The notes: a model not told the origin generated them from the sequence alone. A stretch of DNA of 19,831 bases from Deltaproteobacteria bacterium (GCA_020444165.1 JAHLLK010000088.1:1-19831); one strand, 5' to 3'; shown: positions 1-10,339, numbered from the stretch's first letter. Translations and numbers: made by a program.

Positions 1-1695
<1,695 letters not shown>

Positions 1696-1714
1696 ATCTT
1701 GGCGTCCTCCTGAC

Positions 1715-3496
1715 TTAATGGGACGAAAGGTTGACACACAACTCGCGACGCCGGGCCTGCAGGTCGGCCACCCGCTGGTGGTCGCCGGCCCGCTCGGCTT
1801 GAGCGATTTCCTTTTGGAACAGGGCGTGCTTCGCCGCCAGTTGCCGGCGGCGGTGGGTCCGCACCAGATCCGCCGCCGCCTGGGCCGCGGCGGCCGGCTC
1901 CAGCCGGGGCGAGCGCTGGCTCAGTTGGCTGGCCAGGGAGTGCAAGGCCGGCTCCAGGCGGGCGATGACCCGGGCGGCTTCGGGCCGCTCTCCCGCGGCC
2001 AAAAGCTCGCAGATGGCCTGCCCCACCTGGGCCAGGCCCTCATCCGCCAGCCCGGCCAAGGCTCCGCCCTCGGCCAGCACCTGGGCGGCCTCGGCCGAGC
2101 ACAGGGCCAGCTCCAAAACGCAGGCCTCCTGGCTGAAGACCAGGCTGCCGGCCCGGCCGGCCGGGGCCAGGGCGGGGCGGCGGCCGCCCGTGGACAAGGG
2201 CAGGCCCAGGCGGTGGGCCACCACTTCGGGAGGCAGGTCCAACTGCGAGGCCAGGCTCTGCAGGTGGCCCCAGCGCACCACCGGGTCCGTAAGGGCCTTC
2301 AACACCTCGCCGGCCTCGGCCACGGCCCGGCTCTTGCCCTCGGGGGAGTCCAGGTCGCCGGCCGTGAGAATCCAGGCCAGCACCTCCTCCACCAGGGGCC
2401 GGGACGCGGCCAGGGCCGTCTCCAGGGCCGGAGCCCCCTGGGCCCTGAGGAAGCTGTCCGGGTCCTCGCCGTTGGGCAACAAGAGCACCCGGGGCGAGAC
2501 GCCCTCGGCCAAAAAGAGGTCCAGGGACCGGCGGGCGGCCTTCTTGCCCGCGGCGTCGCCGTCGAAGACCAGGAACACCTGGGCCCCCTGCCCGGCCAGG
2601 CGGCGGGCCTGGTCGGCGGTGAGCGCGGTGCCCATGGGCGCCACCGCCTCGGTGAAGCCGTAAGCGGCCAGGGTGATGACGTCGAAGTAGCCCTCGGCCA
2701 CCAGCACCCGTCCCTTGCGGAACATCTGGGGCCGGGCCCGATGGTAGTTGTACAGGAGCTTGGATTTTTGGAACAGGCTGGATTCCGGACCGTTCAGATA
2801 TTTGGGCTCGCCCGCCCCCATGATGCGGCCCCCAAAGGAGACCACCCGGCCGCCGGCGTTGTGGATGGGGAAGATCACCCGTTCCCGGAAGCGGTCGTAG
2901 GAGCCCGGGCCCTTGTCCCGGGAGGCCAGGAGCCCGGCTGCCACGCCCAGTTCCTCGCCTATGCCCCGGGAGGACAGATGCCGCCGCAGGTTCTCCCAGC
3001 CGGCCGGGGCCCAGCCCAGGCCGAACTCGGCCACGGTCTCCGGCGCCAGCCCGCGTTTCTCCAGGAGATAGCTGCGGGCCGCGGCCCCGCCCGGGGCGGC
3101 CAATTGGCCGCTGAACCAGCGGGCCGCCTCTTCCAACACCCCCAACAGCCGCTGGCGGGCCGCCTCGCGGCGGGTCTCCTCGGGTGAAAGCTCGGCCGTG
3201 GGCAAGACCACCCCATGGCGGCGGGCCAGCTCGCGCACCGCCTCCGGGAAGGAAAGCCCCTCGTCCTTCATCACAAAGGAGAACACATTGCCGCCCTCAC
3301 CGCAGCCAAAGCAGTGCCAAGTGCCCCGCTCCCGGTTCACGATCAGGCTGGGATCCTGATCGCCGTGGAAGGGGCACAGGCCCTTGTGGCTCCGGCCGGC
3401 CTGGACGAGTCTCACCCGTTTGCCCACCACCTCCACGATGTCGGCGGCCTGGCGCACTTCTTCAATCTTGTGCTCGGGTATGCGGGCTTGCGTCAA
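1715..3496 (-). CDS. dnaG: DNA primase DnaG
   Basis: Synthesises RNA primers for the replication fork and acts with the DnaB helicase. The 593 aa are normal for the family. The N-terminal CHC2 zinc finger is visible (C41, H44, C62, C65). The catalytic core contains [11 protein letters not shown] (from residue 201), the TOPRIM glutamate in VAEGYFD (E268), the metal-binding DGD (312-314) and the EDPDSFL motif (344-350). The C-terminal third, after about residue 450, is the poorly conserved helicase-binding domain. The start is a TTG at 3496. There is no ATG or GTG between it and the upstream in-frame stop, GAGGG lies about 9 bases upstream, and the resulting N-terminus ([20 protein letters not shown]) aligns with the usual DnaG start. 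It begins 4 bases after the mutS2 stop, so the two are probably translationally coupled. Confidence 0.96.
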   Translation of the reverse strand: MTQARIPEHKIEEVRQAADIVEVVGKRVRLVQAGRSHKGLCPFHGDQDPSLIVNRERGTWHCFGCGEGGNVFSFVMKDEGLSFPEAVRELARRHGVVLPTAELSPEETRREAARQRLLGVLEEAARWFSGQLAAPGGAAARSYLLEKRGLAPETVAEFGLGWAPAGWENLRRHLSSRGIGEELGVAAGLLASRDKGPGSYDRFRERVIFPIHNAGGRVVSFGGRIMGAGEPKYLNGPESSLFQKSKLLYNYHRARPQMFRKGRVLVAEGYFDVITLAAYGFTEAVAPMGTALTADQARRLAGQGAQVFLVFDGDAAGKKAARRSLDLFLAEGVSPRVLLLPNGEDPDSFLRAQGAPALETALAASRPLVEEVLAWILTAGDLDSPEGKSRAVAEAGEVLKALTDPVVRWGHLQSLASQLDLPPEVVAHRLGLPLSTGGRRPALAPAGRAGSLVFSQEACVLELALCSAEAAQVLAEGGALAGLADEGLAQVGQAICELLAAGERPEAARVIARLEPALHSLASQLSQRSPRLEPAAAAQAAADLVRTHRRRQLAAKHALFQKEIAQAERAGDHQRVADLQARRRELCVNLSSH

Positions 3497-3500
3497 CGCG

Positions 3501-5951
3501 TCAGTCCCTCAACTCGACCACGGTGACCCCCGCCCCGCCGCGCCGGCCCTCGGGCTGGTGCACGCCGGCCACGTAGGGGTGGTTTTTCAGGAACTCCCGC
3601 ACGCCGGCCCGCAGCCGGCCCGTGCCCACGCCGTGCACCACGGCGATACTCTGCTTGCCGGACAACAGCGCCTGGTCCAGGGCCTTGTCCACCAGGGGCA
3701 GGGCTTCCTCCACGGTCAGCCCCACCACCTTGAGATCCAGGCCGTCGCCGGCTTCGGCCGACACGGCCACCCGCCGGGGCCCGGGGCCGGGTTTGCCCCG
3801 GCCGGCCGGGGGCAGGGGCTCCAGTTCCCGCAGGGGAGCCAAAACCCGCACCCCGCCCACCCCCACCGACACCGGCACGGTCTCGGCCGAGGGCCGGGGG
3901 TCTTCCAGGAGGTAACCCTCCTGCTCCAGGTGCAACAGGCGCACCCGGTCGCCGGCCTTGAGGGGCGCCGGGGTCAGCCGCGGCTTGGTTTCCGGTTCCG
4001 GCGGGGTCACCCGGGCCTCCACCTCGGCCAGGGCCTCGCGCCGGGCGGCGTAGATCTCCTGGCGCACCTGCCCCGGCTTCACCGGGCGGCCGGCTTCCGT
4101 CTCGCTGGCAAAGCGCTCCAGCACGCCCTCCAGCTTGCCTTCCATCCTCTTGACCACTTCACGCACCCGGCGTTTCCCCTCGGCCAGGGCCCCGGCCCGC
4201 TCGCGGCGGGCGTCCTTCAGGACCCGGTCGGCCTCCTGGCGCTTTTCCCGGGCCAGGTGGCGGTCGCGCTGGGCCTCGGCCACCGCTGCGTTGGCGGCTT
4301 GGCGGGCTTCCTCGGCCTCCTGCAACAGGGCCACGGTCTGGCGCTCGCCCGCCTCCAGCCCGGCCTCGGCCGCGGCCAGGAGGGCCGGCGGAAAGCCCAG
4401 GCGGCGGCTCACGGCCAGGGCGTCGGAAAAGCCGGGGGTGCCGTAGTGGAGCTGGTAGGTGGCCTGGCCGCTCGACTGATCAAAGGCCACCGACACGTTC
4501 TTCACCCCGGGGGTCCGGGCCGCGTAGGCCTTGAGGCGGTGGAAATGGGTGGTGCACAACACCGCGGCGCCTTGGCGCACCAGCCAGTCCAGCACCGCGG
4601 CGGCCAGGGCCGAGCCCTCGCCGGGGTCGGTGCCGCCGCCGATTTCGTCGATGAGCACCAGGGAGCCCCGCCCGGCCCGCTCCACCATCCAGGCCAGGCG
4701 GCCGGCGTGGGCGGTGAAGGTGGAAAGCTCGCGGTCCAGGTCCTGGTCGTCGCCGACCTCGGCCAAAATCTGGCGGAACACGGTGAGGCGGCTGTGCCCC
4801 TCGGCGGGGATCTGCAGGCCGCATTGGGCCATGAGGGTCACCAGGCCCATGGTCTTCAGGGTGGCGGTCTTGCCCCCGGCGTTGGCCCCGCTGATCACCA
4901 GCACCTGCTCACCCGGCGCCAGGTGAATCTCGATGGGCACGGCCCGGCTGCGGCCGGCCAGGGCCCGCCAGGCCAAGAGGGGATGCCGCACCCCGGATAG
5001 CTCCAGCTCGCCCGTGGTGGCCAAGACCGGCTCGGTGCAGTCCAGGCGGCGGCAGAAATCGGCCTGCGCCAAGAGGCAGTCCAGTTTGGCCAAGGCTTCC
5101 TGGTCCTCCTGGAGCACCTGGAGGTTGGCCGCCAAAAGGCGGGCCATGTCCCGGAGGACCTTTTCCTCTTCCTCATTTTCCTGCCGCAGCAAAAGGGCCA
5201 GGTGGTTGTTGCCCTCCACCGCGTCCAGGGGCTCCACGAAGCAGGTGGCCCCGGAGCCCGAGGTGTCGTGGATGATGCCTTTGAGGCTGCCCTTGTGGTC
5301 GGTGCGCACCGGCACCACGTAGCGCCCGGCCCGCTGGGTCACCACCTGGTCGCTGAACACCCCGCCCAGGTCGCCCCGGTTGAACAGGGAGGAGAGCTCG
5401 GACCGCAGGCGGTCCCGGGCCCGCGAGAGTTCGCGGCGCACCCGGCCCAATTCCGGCGAGGCATTGGAAGATACCGAGCCGCCGGGGCCCATGATGCGGC
5501 GGATGGCTTTCACCACCTCGGGCAGCGGGGTGAGGCGGTTGTGCAGGCGGGCCAGCTCGTCAAAACGGTCCTGGGCCGCGGCCAGGAAGCTGTGGGCCGA
5601 CCCGGCCGAGGCCAGGAACACGGCCACCACCTCCAGCTCGTCGGGCGCCAGAAAGGCGCCGTCCACCATGAGCCGGGGGAAATAGGGCCCCACCTCGGCC
5701 AGGCCCTCCAAAACCGGCGGCGGGCTCTCGGCCAACAGCTCGCGGAGCTGGGCCAAGCGCCGCTGGCGGCGGGCTACGGTGGGAAGGTCGGCCGAGGGCG
5801 CCAGCCGCCGCACCCGCTCGGCCCCCAGGGGCGAGCGGGCCAGGGAGGCCACCCGGGCCAGCAACTGGGGCAGCTCCAAGACGGCCAGGCTGTGGGCGTC
5901 GGAGCAGGCCGGGGGCTCCGCCTTGGCGGTTCCCCCGTCCCCGGCGCGCAC
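3501..5951 (-). CDS. mutS2: Endonuclease MutS2 (MutS-type ATPase with Smr domain)
   Basis: MutS2 family proteins bind branched DNA or collided ribosomes. They suppress homologous recombination or rescue ribosomes, and they are not mismatch-repair MutS. Numbering is from the GTG at 5951 (816 aa). An N-terminal helical core is followed by the clamp segment. The ATPase has Walker A GANAGGKT (355-362), an STFTAHAGRLAWM region and Walker B LVLIDE (431-436), followed by GGGTDPGEG and TTHFHRLK. A long Ala/Arg/Glu-rich coiled coil follows. The C-terminal Smr nuclease domain (about the last 80 residues) carries HGVGTGRLR. The frame stays open to an ATG at 6065, which would overlap yqeY by 50 bases and add 38 residues unlike the family. 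The GTG at 5951 has CGGAG 6-7 bases upstream and leaves a more usual N-terminus, so I prefer it. Confidence 0.94.
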   Translation of the reverse strand: MRAGDGGTAKAEPPACSDAHSLAVLELPQLLARVASLARSPLGAERVRRLAPSADLPTVARRQRRLAQLRELLAESPPPVLEGLAEVGPYFPRLMVDGAFLAPDELEVVAVFLASAGSAHSFLAAAQDRFDELARLHNRLTPLPEVVKAIRRIMGPGGSVSSNASPELGRVRRELSRARDRLRSELSSLFNRGDLGGVFSDQVVTQRAGRYVVPVRTDHKGSLKGIIHDTSGSGATCFVEPLDAVEGNNHLALLLRQENEEEEKVLRDMARLLAANLQVLQEDQEALAKLDCLLAQADFCRRLDCTEPVLATTGELELSGVRHPLLAWRALAGRSRAVPIEIHLAPGEQVLVISGANAGGKTATLKTMGLVTLMAQCGLQIPAEGHSRLTVFRQILAEVGDDQDLDRELSTFTAHAGRLAWMVERAGRGSLVLIDEIGGGTDPGEGSALAAAVLDWLVRQGAAVLCTTHFHRLKAYAARTPGVKNVSVAFDQSSGQATYQLHYGTPGFSDALAVSRRLGFPPALLAAAEAGLEAGERQTVALLQEAEEARQAANAAVAEAQRDRHLAREKRQEADRVLKDARRERAGALAEGKRRVREVVKRMEGKLEGVLERFASETEAGRPVKPGQVRQEIYAARREALAEVEARVTPPEPETKPRLTPAPLKAGDRVRLLHLEQEGYLLEDPRPSAETVPVSVGVGGVRVLAPLRELEPLPPAGRGKPGPGPRRVAVSAEAGDGLDLKVVGLTVEEALPLVDKALDQALLSGKQSIAVVHGVGTGRLRAGVREFLKNHPYVAGVHQPEGRRGGAGVTVVELRD

Positions 5952-6015
5952 CTCTGGCTCCGGGCCCAGACCTGGGCTATTGACCAGATAATCCGGGATG
6001 GCCCCGCCCCCCCTC

Positions 6016-6465
6016 TCAGGATTGCGTGAGTTGTTCTCTGACAAGTTGGTTGACCAGCTTACCATCGGCCTTGCCCGCCAGACGGGCCATGGCCTCTTTC
6101 ATCACCTTGCCCAAGTCCTGGGGGCCGGCCGGCCCCACCTCGGCGATGATCTGGGCGACGGCCAGACGGAGCTGGCTCTCGTCCATTTGGCTGGGCAGGA
6201 ACTCCTGAATGATGACCAGTTCGGCCTTTTCCCTTTCGGCCAGCTCGGGCCGGCCCCCTGCCAAGAACTGCTCCGCCGAATCCCGCCGCTGCTTGGCCAG
6301 GGTTTGGAAAACGGCGATCTCTTCCGCCCCGGAGAGCGGGCGGCGCAGATCCTTTTCTCGGCTCTTGAGGGCGGCGCGAACCAGACGCAGGCAACTGGTG
6401 GTCAACTCGTCACGCGACTTCATAGCCGCCTTGAGGTCGGTTTCCACCTTTTGGCCTAGGCTCAT
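6016..6465 (-). CDS. yqeY: GatB/YqeY domain-containing protein
   Basis: A 149-aa stand-alone YqeY protein, related to the C-terminal tRNA-binding domain of the GatB subunit of the Asp/Glu-tRNA amidotransferase. Its exact cellular role is unsettled. Family features visible are the basic N-terminal helix pair (LKAAMKSRDELTTSCLRLVRAALKS region), the central ELVIIQEFLPSQM and the C-terminal GKVMKEAMARLAGKADGKLV. The length matches the family. The ATG at 6465 follows AGGGAG at a suitable distance. It is the first gene of the four-gene operon that includes dnaG and rpoD, and the family is often found beside dnaG. A promoter at 6518-6546 lies directly upstream. rpsU, which often opens this operon in other bacteria, is not next to it here. 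Confidence 0.93.
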   Translation of the reverse strand: MSLGQKVETDLKAAMKSRDELTTSCLRLVRAALKSREKDLRRPLSGAEEIAVFQTLAKQRRDSAEQFLAGGRPELAEREKAELVIIQEFLPSQMDESQLRLAVAQIIAEVGPAGPQDLGKVMKEAMARLAGKADGKLVNQLVREQLTQS

Positions 6466-6517
6466 GAGGTCCCTGCTCCCTTAAAAACTTGATATATGGG
6501 AGATTTGGGTCTGGCGA

Positions 6518-6546
6518 AGTGTATCAGCCTCCCCATTGGCTGTCAA
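6518..6546 (-). promoter_or_regulatory. Sigma70-type promoter for the yqeY-mutS2-dnaG-rpoD operon
   Basis: Read on the minus strand, a perfect -35 TTGACA (6546-6541) is followed after exactly 17 bases by TACACT (6523-6518), which matches the -10 consensus at 4 of 6 positions. Transcription would start about 6510, giving a leader of about 45 bases before the yqeY ATG. No other equally good match was seen upstream of yqeY. Confidence 0.75.
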
Positions 6547-6697
6547 CTCCGCTCATTTCACGGCCAAGGCTCAGCGGCCTTGCCTGCCTGGGCGGCCTGA
6601 TGCTATGTTCTTACCTGAAATGAAGGCTTTCACAAGGTGAGAGCGATGCCCCGCGCGTCCTGCACCGCGCACTTTGGGGTTTTGGCCAAAGCGTGAC

Positions 6698-6828
6698 TCC
6701 ACCCCAGCAAGCAAAGCCTGCCGGGGCCCGTGGTTTTGCCAAAACTCACGAATAACCCGCCTTGCAGGCTCGTGATTTGGCGGGCCATCCCCGGGGTCCC
6801 CCAACAAGTGGAGCTTGCTGGGGGTGGA
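6698..6828 (+). repeat. Dispersed hairpin-rich intergenic element, family 1, copy A
   Basis: Bounded by a long-range inverted repeat: 6698-6712 is complementary to 6813-6828 except for one extra G. Inside, 6730-6790 matches the reverse complement of 18365-18425 (copy C) without gaps at 51 of 61 positions by hand count. The segment 6730-6751 matches copy B (15280-15301) at 20 of 22. The shared core reads TTTTGCCAA followed by CTCAC. No open frame with a start signal covers it. It looks like a REP- or MITE-type element rather than a gene. Confidence 0.75.
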
Positions 6829-6952
6829 TGCGTGGCCCGCTTGAGGCCTTGCAGATTGACTCAGCCGCGAAAAGCGGCCCAACTAGTTGTTGTTAAACTG
6901 TTTTAATCTTGTTTGCCGCGCATCGGCCTCAAGACGCGCCGCGAGCGCTGTC

Positions 6953-7016
6953 TTGACATTTTTGTTGCGCTCCCCAACCATTGGTTGAACCTTTTTAATT
7001 CGGTTCATTGTATAAA
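6953..7016 (+). promoter_or_regulatory. Possible promoter/operator region for the deacetylase gene
   Basis: An AT-rich island contains a perfect TTGACA (6953-6958), but only a weak -10 lies at the proper distance. It also holds the dyad CAACCA-T-TGGTTG (6975-6987), and TATAAA (7011-7016) preceded by TTGAAC at a slightly long spacing of 20 bases. This would give a leader of about 185 bases before the ATG at 7210. The dyad could be an operator. The signals are suggestive only. Confidence 0.3.
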
Positions 7017-7209
7017 CATGGGCCGTACGCGGGTCCGGGACCACCCCCCGGCGGAGCGATCCGCCCCGTGACCGCGGAGCCCGGCCCGCCAGGCCAGCAG
7101 CCGCCACGGCCGCTTGCCTGCCCGTCTCGGCAAAGCCGCGGTTTTTCCGGGACACGCTCAGGTACGGGGCGCGTATCCCCGGCCTCGATCTCAAAACAGC
7201 GGAGCACCC

Positions 7210-8361
7210 ATGGCCACTCCTCCCGCACCCCCGGCGCCGGCTTTCGTCTACACTCGCGAGTACCTCGATTTCGACTATGGCCCCAACCACCCGCTCAGGA
7301 TCGACCGCCTGGGCATGGTCATCGAACTGATCGAGGCCTGCGGCCTGGCCCAGCCGCCCCACCCGGTAAACGCGGCCACCACCGAGGAACTGGCCGTGTT
7401 CCACGACCGGCGCTATCTCGAGCTTTTGAAAGAGCTTTCGGCCGATCCCGCCAGCCCGGACTGCTTGTCCTACGGCTTGGGCAGCGGCGACAACCCCGTG
7501 TTCCCCGGGCTCTACGACTGGTCCGCCCTCTGCTGCGGGGCCTCCCTGGCCGCCATGCGCCTGGTGAGCCAAGGCGGCCACCAGGTGGCCTTCAACATCG
7601 CCGGGGGCATGCACCATGCCCTGGCCGGCCGGGCGGCCGGCTTCTGCTACCTGAACGACCCGGTGGTGGCGGCCAAGCACCTGGTCAACCAGGGCCGGCG
7701 GGTGCTGTACCTGGACCTGGACGCCCACCACGGCGACGGGGTGCAGTGGGCCTTTTACGACACCGACCAGGTCCTGACCATGAGCTTCCACCAGCACCCG
7801 GCCACCCTGTTCCCCGGCACCGGCTACGCCGAGGAGATGGGCCGCGGCAAGGGGCGGGGCTACTCCGTGAACGTGCCCCTGTGGCCCGACTGCGACGACG
7901 AAATCTACATGTTCGCCTTTGAGAAGATCTTCCCCCCGGTGCTGGCGGCCTTTCAGCCGGACTATGTCATCACCCAACTGGGGGTGGACACCTTCATGGC
8001 CGACCCCCTGGCCAACCTGAACCTCACCACCCGGGGCTTTTTGCACTGCCTGTCCCTGGTGCGCGAATTGTGCCTGGGGCGCTGGATCGCCACCGGCGGC
8101 GGCGGCTACCACCCCATCAACGTGGCCCGGGGCTGGACCGCGGCCTGGGCCGTGATGCTGGGGCGGGAGAAGGACCTGCCCGAGTTCCTGCCGGCCGGCT
8201 TCGCGGCCGAACACCGCCTGCCGGCCGACGAGTGCCGCCTCCTGGATGTGGCCGAGTGCGTGCGCGGCCGCTTCTGGAACCGCTCGCGCCGCGACGCCGA
8301 GGAGTTGGTCAAGTACCTCGAAGACACCCTGTTCCCCCTGTTGGGGGCCAAACCCGTCTGA
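7210..8361 (+). CDS. Histone deacetylase / AcuC-family zinc deacetylase
   Basis: A 383-aa member of the arginase-fold HDAC superfamily. Bacterial members deacetylate protein lysines (as AcuC does on acetyl-CoA synthetase) or small acetylated amines. Catalytic features are complete: the histidine pair in GGMHHA (H135, H136), the zinc-binding DLDAHHGDG (D171, H173), the third zinc ligand in LGVDTFMADPL (D260) and the catalytic tyrosine in GGGGYH (Y300). The ATG at 7210 follows CGGAG by 6 bases, and similarity to the family begins at about residue 12. The open frame extends upstream to 7114, but that part looks noncoding. It is the first of three codirectional genes (deacetylase, YkgJ-type protein, isocitrate dehydrogenase). 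No acetyl-CoA synthetase is nearby, so AcuC proper is not proven, and the substrate is unknown. Confidence 0.9.
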   Translation: MATPPAPPAPAFVYTREYLDFDYGPNHPLRIDRLGMVIELIEACGLAQPPHPVNAATTEELAVFHDRRYLELLKELSADPASPDCLSYGLGSGDNPVFPGLYDWSALCCGASLAAMRLVSQGGHQVAFNIAGGMHHALAGRAAGFCYLNDPVVAAKHLVNQGRRVLYLDLDAHHGDGVQWAFYDTDQVLTMSFHQHPATLFPGTGYAEEMGRGKGRGYSVNVPLWPDCDDEIYMFAFEKIFPPVLAAFQPDYVITQLGVDTFMADPLANLNLTTRGFLHCLSLVRELCLGRWIATGGGGYHPINVARGWTAAWAVMLGREKDLPEFLPAGFAAEHRLPADECRLLDVAECVRGRFWNRSRRDAEELVKYLEDTLFPLLGAKPV

Positions 8362-8416
8362 GCCGGCCCGCGCGCTCCCCGGGCGGCCGGCCCCGCCGGG
8401 TTTACTTTCCCGGCGC

Positions 8417-8460
8417 GGCCAAGTTCGGGCCAAGTTCGGGCCAAGTTCGGGCCAAGTTCC
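8417..8460 (+). repeat. Four tandem copies of an 11-base repeat
   Basis: The unit GGCCAAGTTCG occurs three times in a row at 8417, 8428 and 8439. A fourth copy at 8450 differs only in the last base. It lies 51 bases before the start of the YkgJ-type gene, in the gap after the deacetylase gene. The 11-base period is close to one helical turn, so it could be a protein-binding array or simply a slippage-prone tract. Confidence 0.85.
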
Positions 8461-8510
8461 GCGCCTGCGCGGGTTGCAGGCTGCCGGCTTGGCGTGTAAT
8501 TTCCAGGGTC

Positions 8511-8945
8511 ATGAGCACGAAATCCTCCCCCGATCCCCTGGCTCCGGCCTTTGATTGCCTCCGCTGCGGCGATTGCTGCACCGGCGAAGGCGGCATCTTC
8601 TTCCGTCCGGACGAGGTGGGACCGGCCGCCGGGTACCTGGGCCTGACCGAAGACGAGTTCCTGGCCCGCTTTTGCCGCCCCCTGGAAGGCCTGTGGGAGA
8701 TCCTGGCCGACGAACGCGGCCTCTGTTCCCTCGTGGGCCCGGCCGGCTGCCGCATCCACCCGGTCAAGCCCCGGGTCTGCCGCGCCTGGCCCTTCCTGCC
8801 CAACATCGTGGCCGACCCCGGCGCCTTCGAGGAGGCCAAGCTCTGCTGCCCGGGCATCAAACCGGCGGCCAGCCACGCCCAGTTCCAGGCCCAGGCCGCC
8901 CTCGAGGATCCCGGCCCCATACCCCACGCCCTCAAAAGGAGTTGA
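8511..8945 (+). CDS. YkgJ-family CxxCxxCC cluster protein
   Basis: A 144-aa cytoplasmic protein of the YkgJ/UPF0153 family, which is thought to bind zinc or an Fe-S cluster. No reaction is established. The signature CLRCGDCC (C16, C19, C22, C23) is followed by a second block typical of the family, GCRIHPVKPRVCRAWPF (C80, H83, C90), and by C112-C113. C55 and C72 lie between. The ATG at 8511 gives an N-terminus just ahead of the first cysteine block, and the upstream Shine-Dalgarno (CAGGG) is weak. The stop at 8943-8945 lies 6 bases before the isocitrate dehydrogenase start, and the AGGAG for that gene lies inside this gene's last codons. The two are therefore probably cotranscribed and coupled. 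A link to isocitrate dehydrogenase function is not known. Confidence 0.85.
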   Translation: MSTKSSPDPLAPAFDCLRCGDCCTGEGGIFFRPDEVGPAAGYLGLTEDEFLARFCRPLEGLWEILADERGLCSLVGPAGCRIHPVKPRVCRAWPFLPNIVADPGAFEEAKLCCPGIKPAASHAQFQAQAALEDPGPIPHALKRS

Positions 8946-8951
8946 CCCCCC

Positions 8952-10181
8952 GTGAGCGCCCAAGCACCCAGCCTTTCGTTTGAACTGCCCGCCGGAGCCC
9001 AACTGATCACCCGGGAGGCCGACGGCCGCCTGTTGGTCCCCGCCACGCCGGCCGTGGGCTTCATCGAGGGCGACGGCACCGGCCCGGACATCTGGCGCGC
9101 CGCCCGTCTGGTGCTGGACGCCGCCGTGGCCAAGGCCTACGGTGACTCCCGCCGGATCGCCTGGGTGGAGCTGATGGCCGGCGAGAAGGCCTTCGCCGCC
9201 CTGGGCGAGTATCTGCCCGAGACCACCATCGCCGATATCCGCGCGCTCAAAGTGGCCCTCAAAGGCCCCCTGACCACCCCGGTGGGCGGCGGCTTCCGCT
9301 CCCTCAACGTCACCCTGCGCCAGGTGCTGGACCTCTACGCCTGCATCCGGCCGGTCAAATACATCCCCGGCGTGCCCAGCCCGGTGAAACGGCCCGAGCT
9401 GGTGGACATGGTGGTCTACCGCGAGAACACCGAGGACGTGTACGCCGGCATCGAGTGGCGGGCCGAGAGCCCCGAGGCCCAGAAGGTGGTAGAGTTCCTG
9501 AACTCCCAACTGGGCACCAGGATCTCGCCCGCCGCGGCCATCGGCATCAAGCCCATGACCCGGGCCGGCAGCCGCCGCCTGGTGAAGATGGCCATCGAGT
9601 ACGCCCTGTCCCACGGCCGCAAATCCGTGACCCTGGTGCACAAGGGCAACATTATGAAATTCACCGAGGGCGCTTTCCGGGACTGGGGCTACGAACTGGC
9701 CCGGGAAGACTACCCCGGGCGGCTCATCCCCGAGGGCGAGGAGGGCGCGGGCGTGGTTATCAAGGACCGCATCGCCGACAACATGTTCCAGCAGGCCCTG
9801 CTCCGGCCCGAGGAGTACGACGTGCTGGCCATGCCCAACCTGAACGGCGACTACATCTCCGACTGCCTGGCCGCCCAGGTGGGTGGCCTCGGCATGGCCC
9901 CCGGAGCCAACGTGGGCGACGAAGCCGCCATCTTCGAGGCCACCCACGGCTCCGCCCCCAAATACGCCGGCCAGGACAAGGTGAACCCCGGCTCGGTGAT
10001 CCTCTCCGGCGTCATGCTCCTGGAACACCTGGGCTGGACCGAAGCCGCGAACCTCGTGTCCCCGGCCCTCTCCCGCGCCGTGACCGAAGGCCTGGTCACC
10101 TATGACCTGGCCCGCCAAATCCCCGGAGCCAAGGAACTCTCATGCTCGGAGTTCGCCCGGATGGTGGCCGAGCGGCTGTAA
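8952..10181 (+). CDS. icd: NADP-dependent isocitrate dehydrogenase
   Basis: Converts isocitrate and NADP to 2-oxoglutarate, CO2 and NADPH. The 409 aa match the E. coli type I homodimeric enzyme closely. Substrate residues seen are S117 in the phosphorylatable loop (GGGFRSLNV), R133 in CIRPVKY, the [14 protein letters not shown] block (Y164 region), K231 in VHKGN, and the metal-binding NLNGDYISD (D300, D304). NADP preference is indicated by K337-Y338 in [16 protein letters not shown] and by Y384 and R388 in VTYDLAR, which match the E. coli K344, Y345, Y391 and R395 positions. It starts at a GTG (8952) with AGGAG 10 bases upstream. It ends the deacetylase-YkgJ-icd run and is followed by a long palindromic element that may terminate transcription. 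A replaceable detail is the exact start. Confidence 0.96.
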   Translation: MSAQAPSLSFELPAGAQLITREADGRLLVPATPAVGFIEGDGTGPDIWRAARLVLDAAVAKAYGDSRRIAWVELMAGEKAFAALGEYLPETTIADIRALKVALKGPLTTPVGGGFRSLNVTLRQVLDLYACIRPVKYIPGVPSPVKRPELVDMVVYRENTEDVYAGIEWRAESPEAQKVVEFLNSQLGTRISPAAAIGIKPMTRAGSRRLVKMAIEYALSHGRKSVTLVHKGNIMKFTEGAFRDWGYELAREDYPGRLIPEGEEGAGVVIKDRIADNMFQQALLRPEEYDVLAMPNLNGDYISDCLAAQVGGLGMAPGANVGDEAAIFEATHGSAPKYAGQDKVNPGSVILSGVMLLEHLGWTEAANLVSPALSRAVTEGLVTYDLARQIPGAKELSCSEFARMVAERL

Positions 10182-10202
10182 GAGATTGTCGGGAGAGGGG
10201 GA

Positions 10203-10275
10203 AGATGTGGGGGGAAACCCCTTTTTTTGAAAAAAAAGGGGTTTCCCCCCACACCCCCCTTCCCCCAAAAAACTT
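10203..10275 (-). repeat. Long palindromic poly-T element, family 2, copy 1 (inverted orientation)
   Basis: 10207-10228 and 10231-10252 form a perfect 22-bp inverted repeat with a 2-base centre. Each arm has the order GTGGGGGG, AAA, CCCC, T7 (or its complement). The right flank 10241-10275 is an exact 35-base reverse complement of 17161-17195 in copy 3, so this copy is inverted relative to copies 2 and 3. It lies between icd and comF and can fold into a U-tract hairpin on either strand, so it may also terminate transcription. Confidence 0.85.
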
Positions 10276-10339
10276 TGCAGTGTCCTTTGGTCTGGGAAAA
10301 ATCATCCTCGCGCCATGGTTCCGGGTGGAAGTGGGGGAG

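Larger units (their letters stand above)
6547..7209. other. Noncoding stretch between divergent yqeY and deacetylase genes
   Basis: No protein with a recognisable family is encoded here on either strand. The left half holds a hairpin-rich dispersed repeat (copy A, 6698-6828). The middle (about 6885-7020) is much more AT-rich than the surroundings, with a TTGACA at 6953-6958, a dyad at 6975-6987 and TATAAA at 7011-7016. A 41-codon minus-strand frame (7008-6883) has no Shine-Dalgarno. A GGCGGA/TCCGCC hairpin with a GCGA tetraloop lies at 7050-7065. The leader of the deacetylase gene is presumably in the right part. Confidence 0.6.

Noticed and set aside
6571..6882. 103-codon minus-strand frame over element copy A
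   Set aside because: It starts at TTG without a Shine-Dalgarno. Its resemblance to a frame across copy C comes from the shared noncoding repeat.
6883..8433. 516-codon minus-strand frame over the deacetylase gene
   Set aside because: It runs antisense to an HDAC gene with all catalytic motifs. The long frame is a by-product of high GC at third positions. Only its last 41 codons were kept as a low-grade candidate.
8106..10118. 670-codon minus-strand frame over YkgJ and icd genes
   Set aside because: It is antisense to two well-recognised genes, with His/Gly/Gln-rich low-complexity composition and no start signal.
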